The notes below the pieces were generated by a model. It ran no database searches. It was not told where the DNA came from and worked only from the letters and a program-made list of their open reading frames with translations. A program made the position numbers and the translations under genes. Source: Zonotrichia leucophrys gambelii (taxonomy: Eukaryota; Chordata; Aves; Passeriformes; Passerellidae). Taken from it: 64,000 bases of DNA. The stretch is from contig NC_088175.1 of the NCBI RefSeq assembly GCF_028769735.1, forward strand, positions 1,116,001 through 1,180,000. Reading direction: 5' to 3'. Every line of letters begins with the position of its first letter. The stretch's first letter is position 1. Below, piece after piece: positions 45,954 to 56,807 of the stretch.

Positions 45954-46738
45954 CTGGCTCTGAGGAGGGTTGTAGATGTGTTCTTCTGCTGATGAGGGTG
46001 AGTGAATAACTTCTGCCCCCTGTCCAGGCACAGACCCAGGTCAGGAGCAGTGCTGAGGGCTCTGCAGGGCTGTAGCAGGCTGCTCTGGGAAGGTGCAGGC
46101 CTGCTGGTGTTATTGGGGTTGCTGTAGATCCCAGTGATCCTCTTGGCAAGCCCTCCCACCCTCAGTTGTGCCACTCTGGCCAGCAGAGCAATTCCTGCCT
46201 GGTCTGAGCAGTGACCTGGGCTGTCACTGCAGCAGCGGCTCCTGGTGTCACTGAGAAATGTGATTTTTGCTCTCTGCAGGGCAGTCAGAGGGGTCATACT
46301 GGTTCCTCCTTTCCTGCCCTGTTAAGGGAGCTGCAAGGCCCATTCCTGGTGGATGTCTTGGCCATTTTAATGGGCCAGGTGTGCAATGGGTTGGCTCATG
46401 TGTATTTGATTTAATGGAAAGAGTGGAAGAAATTCTTCTTTATCTCTGTTTTTATTCTTGCCTGTCTGTCATCCTCTGCTGCTCATTCCATGTGTCTTTC
46501 ACAAGCCGTGGGTGGCCAGGCTGGGACCACAATCCCCACATTGCTTTCCTTTGTCCCCTCCTGCAACCCCTTGTATGAGCCCCAGAGAGCGAGAATCACT
46601 GTGCAAGCACACAGCCCTGACTGGGAACTGTGAGTCAGTGAGCAGATTTTTCTGCTCAAGCAAAGCAGAAACAGCAGTTTTTGCAAGGCTGCTGAGGGTT
46701 TGGGAGAACGGGAGTGGCAGATGAGGACTTTGCCCTCA

Positions 46739-47098
46739 GTGCCCTGTTGCAGAATGAGGCCTTTGTCGGGGATGAGCCATTTGTCGGTGAGGGGAGACTC
46801 AGACACTCAATATGAGTGATAAGCAAGTTCCGTTTATGGAAGAGAGCATCAGACACTTATACAGCAAATAATAAGCTTATGAATATTCTGTAAGCCAAGC
46901 AATCTATTGGTTAAACTATACCATCAACTCTTCCTCATTCCTTTGGGCCTACATTCTCTATTTCCCACGTCTCTCTGTCCACTTGTTATCGTACCCAGCT
47001 AGGCCCAAGGATACGCTATCTTGCAGGTGCAGGACTTGGAATTAGCCACGGCCTTGTACTTTTCCAGTCCCTAGTCAGCCAAATTCCCAACAGTGCCC
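46739..47098 (-). mobile_element. ERV solo LTR, family F, perfect 6-bp TSD
   Basis: LTR 46745-47092 between GTGCCC at 46739-46744 and 47093-47098. In minus-strand sense it begins TGTTGGGAATTTGGCTGAC, has AACCAATAGATTGC (CCAAT) and GCTGTATAAGTG (TATA), and ends CATTCTGCAACA. The first ~20 bases on the plus side contain a second TGTCGGGG that could be mistaken for the end, but the TSD decides. Confidence 0.9.
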
Positions 47099-47849
47099 CA
47101 TGGTGGCTGTGTGGGGTGCTCTGGGGTGCCACTGCCCCAGGCAGAGCAGCCCCAGGAGCAGCACAGCAGGGCAGGCAGCATTCCCTGTGGGCACAGATCC
47201 TGCTGTCCCTGCAGACCTGTGGGGAAGCAGAGGGAAAAGCGGAGCCAGCGCCTGTCCCGGCTCCCTGCCAGCACCTGCCAAGGGCAGAGGCAGCACAGAT
47301 GCTGCTGGTGGAGGGCATCTGCTCTGCAAGGGCACAGAGATGCTGTGCAGCATGCACTGAGCCTGTCTGCAAGGCTTGGCTGGAGGAAATGAGGTTAGCA
47401 GAAGCAGAAGTTTCTATAGCTTGCCTACCAAGCGACGCCCGAGTTGGCCCAGGATGCTGGAAACCACTTTTTAGCCTGGGCACTTCTCCATCTCCATCCA
47501 ATCTGTGCAGCAGCACAGCTAAAGAGCAGGAATGTGACTTTCCCTGGACGTGTCTTGCAGAAGGTAAAGCACCATATGGGAGCTGATAGCTCAACCTGCC
47601 TGCAAAAGGTATCTGGAGAGAGAGAGGAAGCACAAGGCCCACATCTTTAAAGATAAAGAGGAGTGTGTGGGTGCCATTTCCTCAGCAACTGAAGCTGTTG
47701 CAATGTCTGATCTGTCTGTGGTTTCAGTCTCTCTTCAGCAGCATTTCTGCTAAGGGGGCAGCTGGGAAGAACTTTTGCTTTGTAATAAATTTTCAAGGAA
47801 AATTAGACATGAGATCAGAATGTGGTTTTTTTAAATGCTTCGTTCATAT
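47099..47849. other. GC-richer stretch with overlapping ORFs, no gene supported
   Basis: Open frames on both strands (up to 208 codons, minus strand 47016-47642) overlap each other. Composition explains them. The longest also reads into the LTR at 46745-47092. Confidence 0.5.
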
Positions 47850-47940
47850 TTTGTCACCACATGTTGATTTTTTTCAGATTTGAAATTTTTGGTTTTGTCA
47901 CCACATGCTGATTTTTTCCAGATTTGATATTTTTGGTTTT
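47850..47940. repeat. Two-copy ~44-bp tandem repeat
   Basis: TTTGTCACCACATGTTGATT ... TTTTTGGT is repeated as TTTGTCACCACATGCTGATT ... TTTTTGGT. Confidence 0.9.
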
Positions 47941-50261
47941 GTCCATGAGATTTCTGCTTTGAACTCCAGGAACACATTCCTTATACAGCCTTAGGTGAGG
48001 TTTTTTTTGGTTTGGTTTTTAAATTTTTTTTAATTTTATTTTCATGACTCTCTCTTCTTTCCTGATTAATGTTTTATTGTAAACCCCTCTCCTATTTTAC
48101 AGCACCTCAATTTGAGGCTCTTTAGACTCAGCTATTTAACATAGAAAGCTTTCTGCAGGCAGAAATCCATGGGAAGTATGGGCACTTAGAACTTAGGAAT
48201 CTTGAGTTTTGAGGTCGGCAGGCAGAAATTAAAGTGCTTTTAAGTCTGGAGAACTTCTAGAAAACGTTATCTCCCTCCCTAACTGTCTTTCTGTGATTTG
48301 CAAGACCGTGGAAATTCAATTACAGGAGGTAGCTGTGAGCACAGCGAATAGAAGTGGTCACTTTTTGTTCCCTGGCAATTCAGAATGACAATCCTCACCA
48401 TTAAAACTCACTGCATGTGTACTTGATATTAAACAAATTGGATAGCTCTGAGATTGCTTATTTCTTCCAGGGATAGGAGGGTGAATTGAGCCAAAGCAGT
48501 TTTGCAGCCCGGCGTGTCTCAGCTCAAGGCTGCTAATGACGCATCCTGCAAACACAGAGCATCAGCAAGTCCTTTGTACTTTGCTAATATTTTTCCTGCA
48601 GTAACACGAGAGCAATTACAGCTTGGAAGGATGGGAGTTGGAAGGCTGGAGGAGATGAAAAAAAATTCAAAGGGAAGAGCAGGATTTCATGAAGTGAAGG
48701 CAGGGAGGGTATGTGGGTGGGCGAGGGAGCAAGCATCTGTAAATAGTTGGCACTGACAGCTGCTTTTAAAAAATATGTGGGAATCTGGAAAGAGAGAGGT
48801 GGAACAGCTGCAAGTGTGTGTATGGCTTATGGAAAGAGGAGAGCAATGTGCAGCCTGTGAGGGAAGGAGCAAAAGAGCAGAGCTAAGCAGGAATCCATGG
48901 AAGGGGTGAGAGAAAGTGGGGTAAAACCAGAGTGAAGTTGGGGAAGGAAGAGATTAATTCCAGGAGATTTCAGGAATGGGTATAAAGTGTAGTGCAGCTG
49001 ATGTAAGAGTCACTGTGGTGCTGTGGCTGCCAGTGGGGAGGGGGAATTGCCACTGCCGCCTGCCTGTCCCAGCCTGTCCTCCCTCCCCGGCTTTATCTTT
49101 TGATTTATCTTAATAAGAAATGAGCCTTGCTAAGAGCGGGTCATGGGGCTGGGCTGAGGGATTAAAGCCAAGTCTCCGACCTCTGGGCATATTGTAATGC
49201 TTGTGAGCCATTGACTCATACTCTTTATTGGCAGGTTGATGGATCCCTAACTAGGTTGTTAGTGGCATCTCAGCCTTGCTGCCTGAGATGAGCCTTTTGT
49301 GCTTAAACTCTGACTTAGAGAAACAAGTTCATTTCAGGCTCTTTGTGTTTCTCTCCTCCTCCTTTTCACAGCTTTTACTTCTTTAAATGTAGACTTCTTT
49401 TGACAGATCATCTCCATGGTAACTAACAGGACCGGGCTGCCTACAGAAATTGTAGTAATAAAGTGGTTGGTTTTTACACATGATGAAAAGATGATGAAGC
49501 ACAATGATAGGTGATAAAGACACAGGTAATTGCTCTAGAATAATATTGCTGCCAAGAAGATGACTGAACTCCCACACAGAAGATGAACAGATGGTGTATT
49601 TATTGAAATTCATAGGCTGAGGGAAGAAGATGTAATTGATGGCTGTGTAGGTTTTTGTTTCAGTTTACTATGTTCCGAGCACGGCCGGGAGACCGGTGTG
49701 CCGGCAGATGGAGCCCGCATGCAGAGCCTCCCTATTTCCTCACTGGAGACCAGAATTCCAATCAGAGCCATAAAGGCAGCAGAACCACTAATTGCTCTGA
49801 TGCATTTTGCTGGTTTTTGATCTGTCACACAGCCCTGGTATTATTTTAGAAAGGGTGTAATTCTTTTGTGAGAGCAGTGATGGTAAATTGCGTTAGAAAA
49901 TACCGGGAACGTGGAAGTAGAGCCTGGAAAAATGAGCACTTGCAAAACATGTGCTCAGTAAAAGTTTTCCAAGACCAGATGTGTGTCTGTTTTAGTGAAG
50001 GGCAGCTGTGGCATGTTTGCTAACCTGATTGCTGATCTCCTGGTGCAGCAGGTCTGTTGGGCAGGATCCATGGGAAGGCAAAGCCAGGGAATTTTCTTCT
50101 GTTGCTCTCTGTGTGTTTTCAGGTATAAGTTAAAACTGTTAAATGTGATGTGGAAGCTTCAGTGAAAATGTTGTCTGCCTGTGTATGGCAGACGTGGTTT
50201 GAATGATCCCAACACAAGAAATGTGCTGACCTGTTGGAATAAGCTCAGAGGAAGCCACAGA
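47941..50261. other. No gene recognised; unusually repeat-free
   Basis: About 2.3 kb without CR1 or LTR matches. 49080-49350 and 49640-49850 have balanced composition and could be conserved non-coding elements, but that cannot be judged from one sequence. Confidence 0.4.
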
Positions 50262-50672
50262 TTTGATCACAGGGCTGGAGCACATCAAGACAGGCTGAGA
50301 GAGTTGGAGCTGTTCAGTTTGGAGTAGAGAAGGCTCTAGGGAGACCTTTGGGACCTTTCCAGTACCCAAAGGGGCTCCAAGAGAGCTGGGGAGGGAATTT
50401 TCCTAAAGATGTGGGTGACATGACAAGGAGGAATAGATTTTAAGAGCAGGAGGGCAGGTTGAGAATAGATGTAATTAGGAAAGCTTTACTCTGAGTGTGG
50501 TGAGGCACTGACTCAGGTTTCCCAGAGCAGTGGTGAACTCCCCATCCCTGGAAATGTTCAAGACCAGCTGAGTGGGACTGTGAGTAAGCTGGTCTAGTGA
50601 AAGATTCCTTGCCCATGGCAGGGGGGTTTGAACAAGATGATCTTTATGTTCCCTTCCAAGCTAACCCAATCT
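50262..50672 (+). mobile_element. CR1 LINE fragment (~410 bp)
   Basis: Sense CR1: AGTTGGAGCTGTTCAGTTTG, GAGGCACTGACTCAGGTTTC, CCATCCCTGGAAATGTTCAA and TTGCCCATGGCAGGGGGGTT, ending near CCCTTCCAAGCTAACCCAAT. Confidence 0.9.
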
Positions 50673-52381
50673 GAAGGCATAACTGCATTGCTGCTGTGCA
50701 GTGCAGCAGTCCCAAATGTGGGGTGCTGTGGTATCCCTTGCCACAGGGCTTGGTGCCTTCAGGTTCCCCAAAAGATTACTTCAGTGCTGCCAGGAGAATA
50801 TAAATGTCCATGGGGGTCAGTCTGTGAAGGGCTTCTCTCTGAGCAGTACAAATAACCACACTTAGAGCAAGGAGTGCCAGCTCTGGGGCATAAAGATTTT
50901 TCTGCATGGATAACAAATACTGGGGTAGAAACTCATTGGGTGGAGCTGGCTGAGCTAAAGTGCTGGTGGCTGTCTGTCCTGCAGCTCCTCTGTGTTCAGC
51001 AGCTTCAGCAGCCCTATTGGGCCCCTGCTAGCCCCCACAGTTTTGGAATTTATCGCTGATAATGCCTGGATGGTGTTCAGTACATCACAAGATTCTCTCT
51101 TCCACTGCACTTTGGTGCTAGTTTATAGATTGTATAAACTCATTTTCTCATCAAGTTCTGCAACTAAATCACTTCCCACCTGGGTTTACCTCCCGTTGTA
51201 CCTGCTCTGATGTTGACTGTGTTTGTAGCTCTTGCATGCAAGGAGCTTTGAGAAGGTGCATAAACACAAGAAATCGATTTTTCTCTTTACAACGGTAGTG
51301 CCAATGAGAATGAAAATAAATACGTAGGTGGTATAGAAGAAACTCTCTCTCCAGGACACTTTGCCCCAGTGAGGAAACGAAAAGTTTCAGGTTCATCACT
51401 TGACAGTGTTTGTGTCAAATTCACCCTTCTTTTTATTCCTTCCCTTCAGATTGTCAGGGCACCCACATCTTTTGTGGCACCTGAAAAACCTCATTTGCAT
51501 GCAAATTGCTCCCGTTTAGGTTGAAACATTTCTGTCATTCTTCTTTCCAACTTCTCCCCTTTTTCCTGCAGAAAAGGAGGGGTGGAAAAAGTTACTTAAG
51601 TGATACACCTTCCTCATACAAGATTAAACAGAGCTGCTCTGGATGTGCTTTTTTGAGACCTGTCAGGCAGCCAGCAAACGGAGCATCGAGCTAGAGATGC
51701 CTGAAATATGCACTACATAATAAAAGAGAGAATTAGAGAAAGGAAGAGGGTGAATCTGAGGATTGAGAAGTGACTGACCTGATGCTGTATCTGAGCTGTT
51801 ACTTGAGTGATTTTTTATCTTGGACACAGGTTTGTCAGGTGCCTGGTGGCCCGAGTGCTGCCAGCTTCTCTGCCAGCCTGGCTTTGTTTGCTGCCCAGCT
51901 GCTGGCCTCTTTTCCTTCCCCCACCAATTCCTGCTCTGCCCTTCACCACTAATTGAGTGTTTCAGGCAAAGCTGGTCAAAACATTTTTATTCAAAACTTA
52001 TTTTGCTGTCAGCCAAGCTTGGCAGCATCAAAGAAAAGGATAAATAAAATATACTGTCATTTTTCTGGGAGAAATTCTCTTTTAAAAGCTGGAAGCTGAA
52101 CTGTTGTCACCCAGTTGAGGGGGAATACATTGCCAATTGCTTTTCCTTTTGTAGTTTACCTTCTCACCTTTTCCCTTCCATCCCCATTCCCCCTCCGCAT
52201 CTCTTTTTTCCCTACTTGGCTGCGTTTCCCTACTTGTGCCAAAAAGGTCAAAGGAGTCTAGGCTGACATGAAGACTTTCTCTCCAAGTTGAGTGTGTTTC
52301 ATTCAAAAAATAAGCAGATGTTTTCCAGCTTCCCTTCCCCCATAAAGTCAATGGTTATTCTTGGGCTGGTTTCTGCCTCAG
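50673..52381. other. No feature recognised
   Basis: No exon, RNA gene or known repeat identified. Confidence 0.45.
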
Positions 52382-52440
52382 ATAGAATCATAGAATGACA
52401 CGAGATGGAAGAGACCCACAGAGGATCAGTGAAGATGGAC
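52382..52440 (-). mobile_element. Short CR1 3'-end fragment
   Basis: ATAGAATCATAGAATGACAC then GAGATGGAAGAGACCCACAG, the antisense CR1 terminal repeat and tail. Confidence 0.7.
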
Positions 52441-52520
52441 CAAGGCTTCGGTGGTTTCCATGCCCATCAGGGCAAGTAGCAGCCAGTGGGGCAGGGCTGG
52501 GCTGGTGATGAGGTCTCTGG

Positions 52521-52988
52521 TGTTGAGATGACCCCAAGGTGTTGGAAAGTCTCTTTTTTTGCCAGCCCTGAGACCGAAGAAGAAGTTGAGATTCATTGGT
52601 TCTGGTTCTCAAGGTTGTTTATTTTTTCTTATCTATTACATTCCTTCTCTGACCTGCTGGGATCTGTCCAGCATGTCAGGTTGTGGCACAGTGACTGCCC
52701 TTGGGGTGGTGTTAGCTTTTTATACTAAGAACTACGTGTACTTTATTTAGAATAATTTTCCAATACCTATCACCTATGTTAGACAGTCTATATCTCTCCT
52801 AAACCAATCCAGAAGTGTCACCATCACAGAAGAAGATGGAGAAGAAGAAGAAGGACAGGACATGCCCAGATTCCTCCATCTTGCCTCCTGAACCGCCATT
52901 CTAAAAACCCCAAAATTCTACTTTTTCACCCTGTGACAAACTAACTATAATTCTACTCAAACTCTTGTGGCTTGTAAATCTTCACACA
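52521..52988 (-). mobile_element. Probable ERV LTR related to family B
   Basis: GGTTGTTTATTTTTTCTTAT near 52613 and CCTCCATCTTGCCTCC near 52876 follow the order of the reverse-oriented copy at 60386, but the middle has diverged. The ends are uncertain and no TSD was found. Confidence 0.55.
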
Positions 52989-53367
52989 AAGTTGGTAATT
53001 GTTTCCATAGGCTAAAATGGAAGGCATGGGTGTCTTTGACTCCATGCCAAGGTCTCTGAGCCCCTGCCAGGGTCTCGAGTCCCCCAGGGCAGCCAGAGGG
53101 ATGTCCTGGGCTGCAACAGAGTGGTGTTCCATGCATGGTTCCCAGACCTCTCCATCAGGCAGCAAAGCCCATGCAGGAAACTCCCTGCGTCTCCTGAGTG
53201 TCCCGGTGCTCACAGGCACATGGGGAGCCTGAAAGAAAGAAGTTGTTTTGCCAGAGCTGGAGTGATGTTACCTGGCCAGGAGAACAACCAAATTAAGTGT
53301 TTATCCTTGGGATGGAGGAGACCCAGGCTGGAGGAGACGATTCTGGTGTCCTGGTAGATGGGAACAC

Positions 53368-54245
53368 AGGATGGGTCAGGTTGGAGGGACCTCATGGGGT
53401 CAACTTGTCCCACCTTCCTGCTCCAGCAGGGCCATCCCAGAGCACACAGCACAGGATTGTGTCCAGATGGTTCTGGAAATCTCCACACCCTCTCTGGGCA
53501 ACCTGTTCCAGTGCTCAGTCACTGCACAGGAGAGAAGTTCTTCCTCGTGTTCAGGTGGAACTCCAGTGCATCAGTTCCTGCCTGCTGCCTCTGTCCTGTT
53601 GCTCATCTCTGAGAAGAGCCTGGCCCATGCTCTTGGCACCCATCCTAAAGATATTTGAATACAATGATGAGGTCCCCTTTTTGTCTTCTCTTCTTGAGGC
53701 CGAGCAGGCCCAGCTCCCTCAGTGTTTCCTCAGAAGGGAGAAGCTCTGTGACAGTGATCACAGGGGTTCTTGGATTGGGGTTGTTTCAGAAGGCTGATTT
53801 ATTATTTTATGATATATATTACATTAAAACTACACTAAAAGAATAGAAGAAAAGGTTTCATCAGAAGGCTAGCTAAGAATAGAATAGCAAAGAATGCTAA
53901 CAAAGGTTTGTGGCTCGGCTCTATGTCTGAGCCAGCTGGGCTGTGATTGGCCATTGATTACAAACAACCAACATGGGCCAATGAAAGATCCACCTTTTGC
54001 ATTCCACAGCAGCAGATAACCATTGTTTACATTTTGTTCCTGAGGCCTTTCAGCTTCTCAGGAGGAAAAATCCTAAGGAAAGGATTTTTCATAAAAGATG
54101 TCTGCAACATCCAGTGCCTTAATCATCCTTGTAGCCCCTGCTGGAACCACCCCAGGATCTCCCTGTCTCTCCTGTGCTGAGGAATCCAGAGCTGGCTCTG
54201 CTCTCCTGGCAGAGGACCCATGACCAGGGTGCTGACCTGTCCCTG
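53368..54245 (-). mobile_element. CR1 LINE interrupted by an ERV LTR
   Basis: Antisense CR1 from GGTTGGAGGGACCTCATGG to GAGAAGCTC at 53746. It resumes at 54110 with TCCAGTGCCTTAATCATCC and CTTGTAGCCCCTGCTGGAA. The two parts are contiguous in CR1 order, so the LTR between them came later. Confidence 0.88.
53747..54109 (-). mobile_element. ERV solo LTR, family A, nested in CR1
   Basis: 363 bases with family-A landmarks (AAGGCTGATTTATTATTTTA, CAGGAGGAAAAATCCTAAGG). TG...CA ends as read on the plus strand. The flanks do not show a convincing TSD. Confidence 0.85.
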
Positions 54246-54365
54246 TGCTGCCTGGCAGACACTGAGAGCACCTCAGGAAAACCAGCATGAATAAAGATAA
54301 TGCTCCAGATTAATGCCTCACCCTGGCTTAGGGGTGAGCTGGAATTATGGACTGTGATTGCCAAC

Positions 54366-54728
54366 TGTTGTGGTGTTGCTGTGGGTCCCAGGATGAGGTG
54401 AGAGATGAGAATTGACTCCAAGTTCTCAGAAGGCTGATTTATTATATTATGATTTATATTATATTAAAAGAAAATGATATACTAAAACTATACTAAAGAA
54501 AGAGAAAGGAGACATCAGAAGGCCAAAAAAGAATGAATAATAAAAACTTGTGATTGACTCAGAGAATCTGACACAGCTGGCTGTGATTGGCCATAAATAA
54601 AAACAATCCACATGCTGGGTAAACAATTCTCCAAATCACATTCCAAAGGAGCAAAACATGGAGAGGCTGAAGCTTCCCAGGAGAAGAAATCCTGGTGAAG
54701 GGATTTTTCATAAAATATGACAGTGACA
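54366..54728 (-). mobile_element. ERV solo LTR, family A
   Basis: Second family-A copy, about 250 bases after the previous one and in the same orientation. It is closest to the copies at 38870 and 41987 (GAGAGATGAGAATTGACTCC, AAACAATTCTCCAAATCACA). No TSD is visible. Confidence 0.83.
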
Positions 54729-55254
54729 ATGGAATATCTGTGGTAATCTTGTAAAGGTGAGTTGCAGGCCCAGTTGGGTTGCGTGGTCCTCTGTTTATTG
54801 CTGGGTGATGAGCAGTGGAAATTATCTTCCAGATACCATTCCTGCTGGGACTGCTGCCTCTGAACCTAAAGCAAATGCTCAGAAAGGTTTGTTGGACAGG
54901 TAAAGCTACTGAAGAAAGTTATTTTCTTTGATTTACTGAGTGAAAGCTGCAAACCAAGCAGTTCATTTTTTTACAGTTTGTTAACAGCTTGCAATCCTAT
55001 GGGCTTAGATTATTTTTAAATTTAAAAATAATTCTAAAAGTGAAACAGGCAATCTGTGGTGCAGTGCCAGAAGAGTGGCTGTGCTGTGTCCAAGCAAAGA
55101 TCCCTGATGCTGGCTGGTAGCAAGTACCTGGGGAGAATATTCAAGAGCAGAGTCTGGCTTTGTGCTCCCAGTTTCTGCCAATCAGCAGCTCGGGACTTTC
55201 TAACCCAGAGGTCATTATGATGGCCTATGGTGAACCCATTTATCTGTTTGGTTT
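54729..55254. other. No feature recognised
   Basis: Sequence between an LTR and an older CR1. An ORF on the minus strand (55034-55321) has no known domain. Confidence 0.45.
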
Positions 55255-55580
55255 TTGAAATACTTATGTTTCGAGGCTGTGCAACACCTGCAGCAATGAG
55301 CTCCATAGTTTTGTGTTGCATGAAACTTTATTTCTGTGCATTGTGCTTTGTACCTGATACCAGTTCATTTTGTTGTATGCCCCCTAGCTGTTCTCTAGAA
55401 AGGTGTAGCTACAATTCTTTCCTCATTTGCCACCTCCATAACACCTATTACCCCTGTTTTATTACCCCTCCATCTGCTCTGATCCCATGATTACCTCTTT
55501 ATTTGACAAAATTAAGTTTTTTCCTCGAGCAGAAGCTGTTGCAGACCCCTCATTACCCAAGTTGCCTGTACCAGGATGGT
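55255..55580 (-). mobile_element. Old (amniote-age) CR1-type LINE remnant
   Basis: CGAGGCTGTGCAACACCTGC, AGCAATGAGCTCCATAGTTT and, further on, GAGCAGAAGCTGTTGCAGAC follow the order of ancient CR1/L3-like elements shared with reptiles. It is much more diverged than the avian CR1 copies. Confidence 0.6.
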
Positions 55581-56807
55581 ACTATATAATGTGGTGTGTC
55601 TATTAAATCTTTTAAGTCTTTTAGGAAGTCTTTTAAGACTTCTACACTCCAGTGAAGAAAGGGGAGCAGTGTGAATTTGTAATGGCAATGCTTTTTGTGG
55701 TCTTACTACTTTTCATAATGTTTCTTTATTGGCCTTGTTCCTGAGCACTGAGCTATTTTCAAGGAACTATTTGGGCAGTCACCAAGATGCCTTTTCTGGG
55801 TGAAAATAGTCCTGAATTACATCCTTCAGCTTCTCTGCAGGTAACACTGGTGCAAAAATTGGTACTCTAGGCTTATCATCATCAATGTTCCTTGTCCACA
55901 ATCACTGGTGACCTCACCAGTTTTCAGAAAAGAGTCCAATTTCTGCTACTCTTGAAAAGGAGCTGTAATTAAGTTTTTTATGCCACTAGAAAGTTGCTGA
56001 CCACAGTTGTTTTTTTGGTCTGTCCTCCTATGATTCCACATTGAACTTGACAGAAGTTCACCATCTGTTTTTCTTTTCCTCCTCTGAACATGATGTTCAC
56101 ATTCTGAAGGATAGTTGTTTCCTGGTTTTGGCATTACTACCAGTAATTGCCTTAAGTAACCATTCAATCCCAATCAACAAATTGATTTTTTTGGTCCTTT
56201 TATAATATTTTGAATTAACAAGTGTCTTGATGCTTTCCTATAGTATCTGTACATGGTCTCCTGAAGTATTTCTGCCTTTCCACCTACTTCATCGTAATGC
56301 TACACTGATTTTTATGTAGTTCTCCTTTTTCAAATCCAGGTTTATTACTTAGATTTGTGTGGGCTTCTTTTTTTTTCCATAGGGTGTTGAAGAGTTGCCA
56401 TTCTCATGTGTTGCTGGGGACAAGTTGCTCTTCTATTACAGGTTTTTAACTAGTTATTTATAATGTATAAAAATGCAGTGTTTTCAGCACCCTGTCAAGA
56501 CCATTTCCCAGTCTCTGTGGTATAACTTTAGTTCCAAATCATTCCTTATTTCTGTCTCCATACCCAATCACCCTGTGGACAGTGTCACAATCTGGTAGGT
56601 TTTAAACTAATCTTAATCTGCAGAGTTTTTTAACACATTGCACCATTTCTGACATTCTCCTGCTTCTCATATTCAGGGATTTACAGCTTCCCACTGGGTT
56701 TTGCCTTCCACTGAGCCTCTTCTTGCTGTGTTTTCCCTTTGTCTCTCCTATCCCACAGCAGCTCCAGCCTCTCCTGTTTGGAGGTGGCAGCACAGTGGGT
56801 GCAGCCT
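55581..56807. other. No feature recognised
   Basis: T-rich sequence with no identified gene or repeat. Confidence 0.45.

Noticed and set aside
45725..46297. 190-codon minus-strand ORF as an ERV protein
   Set aside because: About 230 bases of it are antisense to an LTR and the rest has no retroviral motif.
47016..47642. 208-codon minus-strand ORF
   Set aside because: It overlaps three or more other ORFs on both strands, runs into an LTR and has no recognisable domain.
49640..49850. Conserved non-coding enhancer
   Set aside because: It looks repeat-free, but conservation cannot be judged from a single sequence, so it is not listed as a feature.
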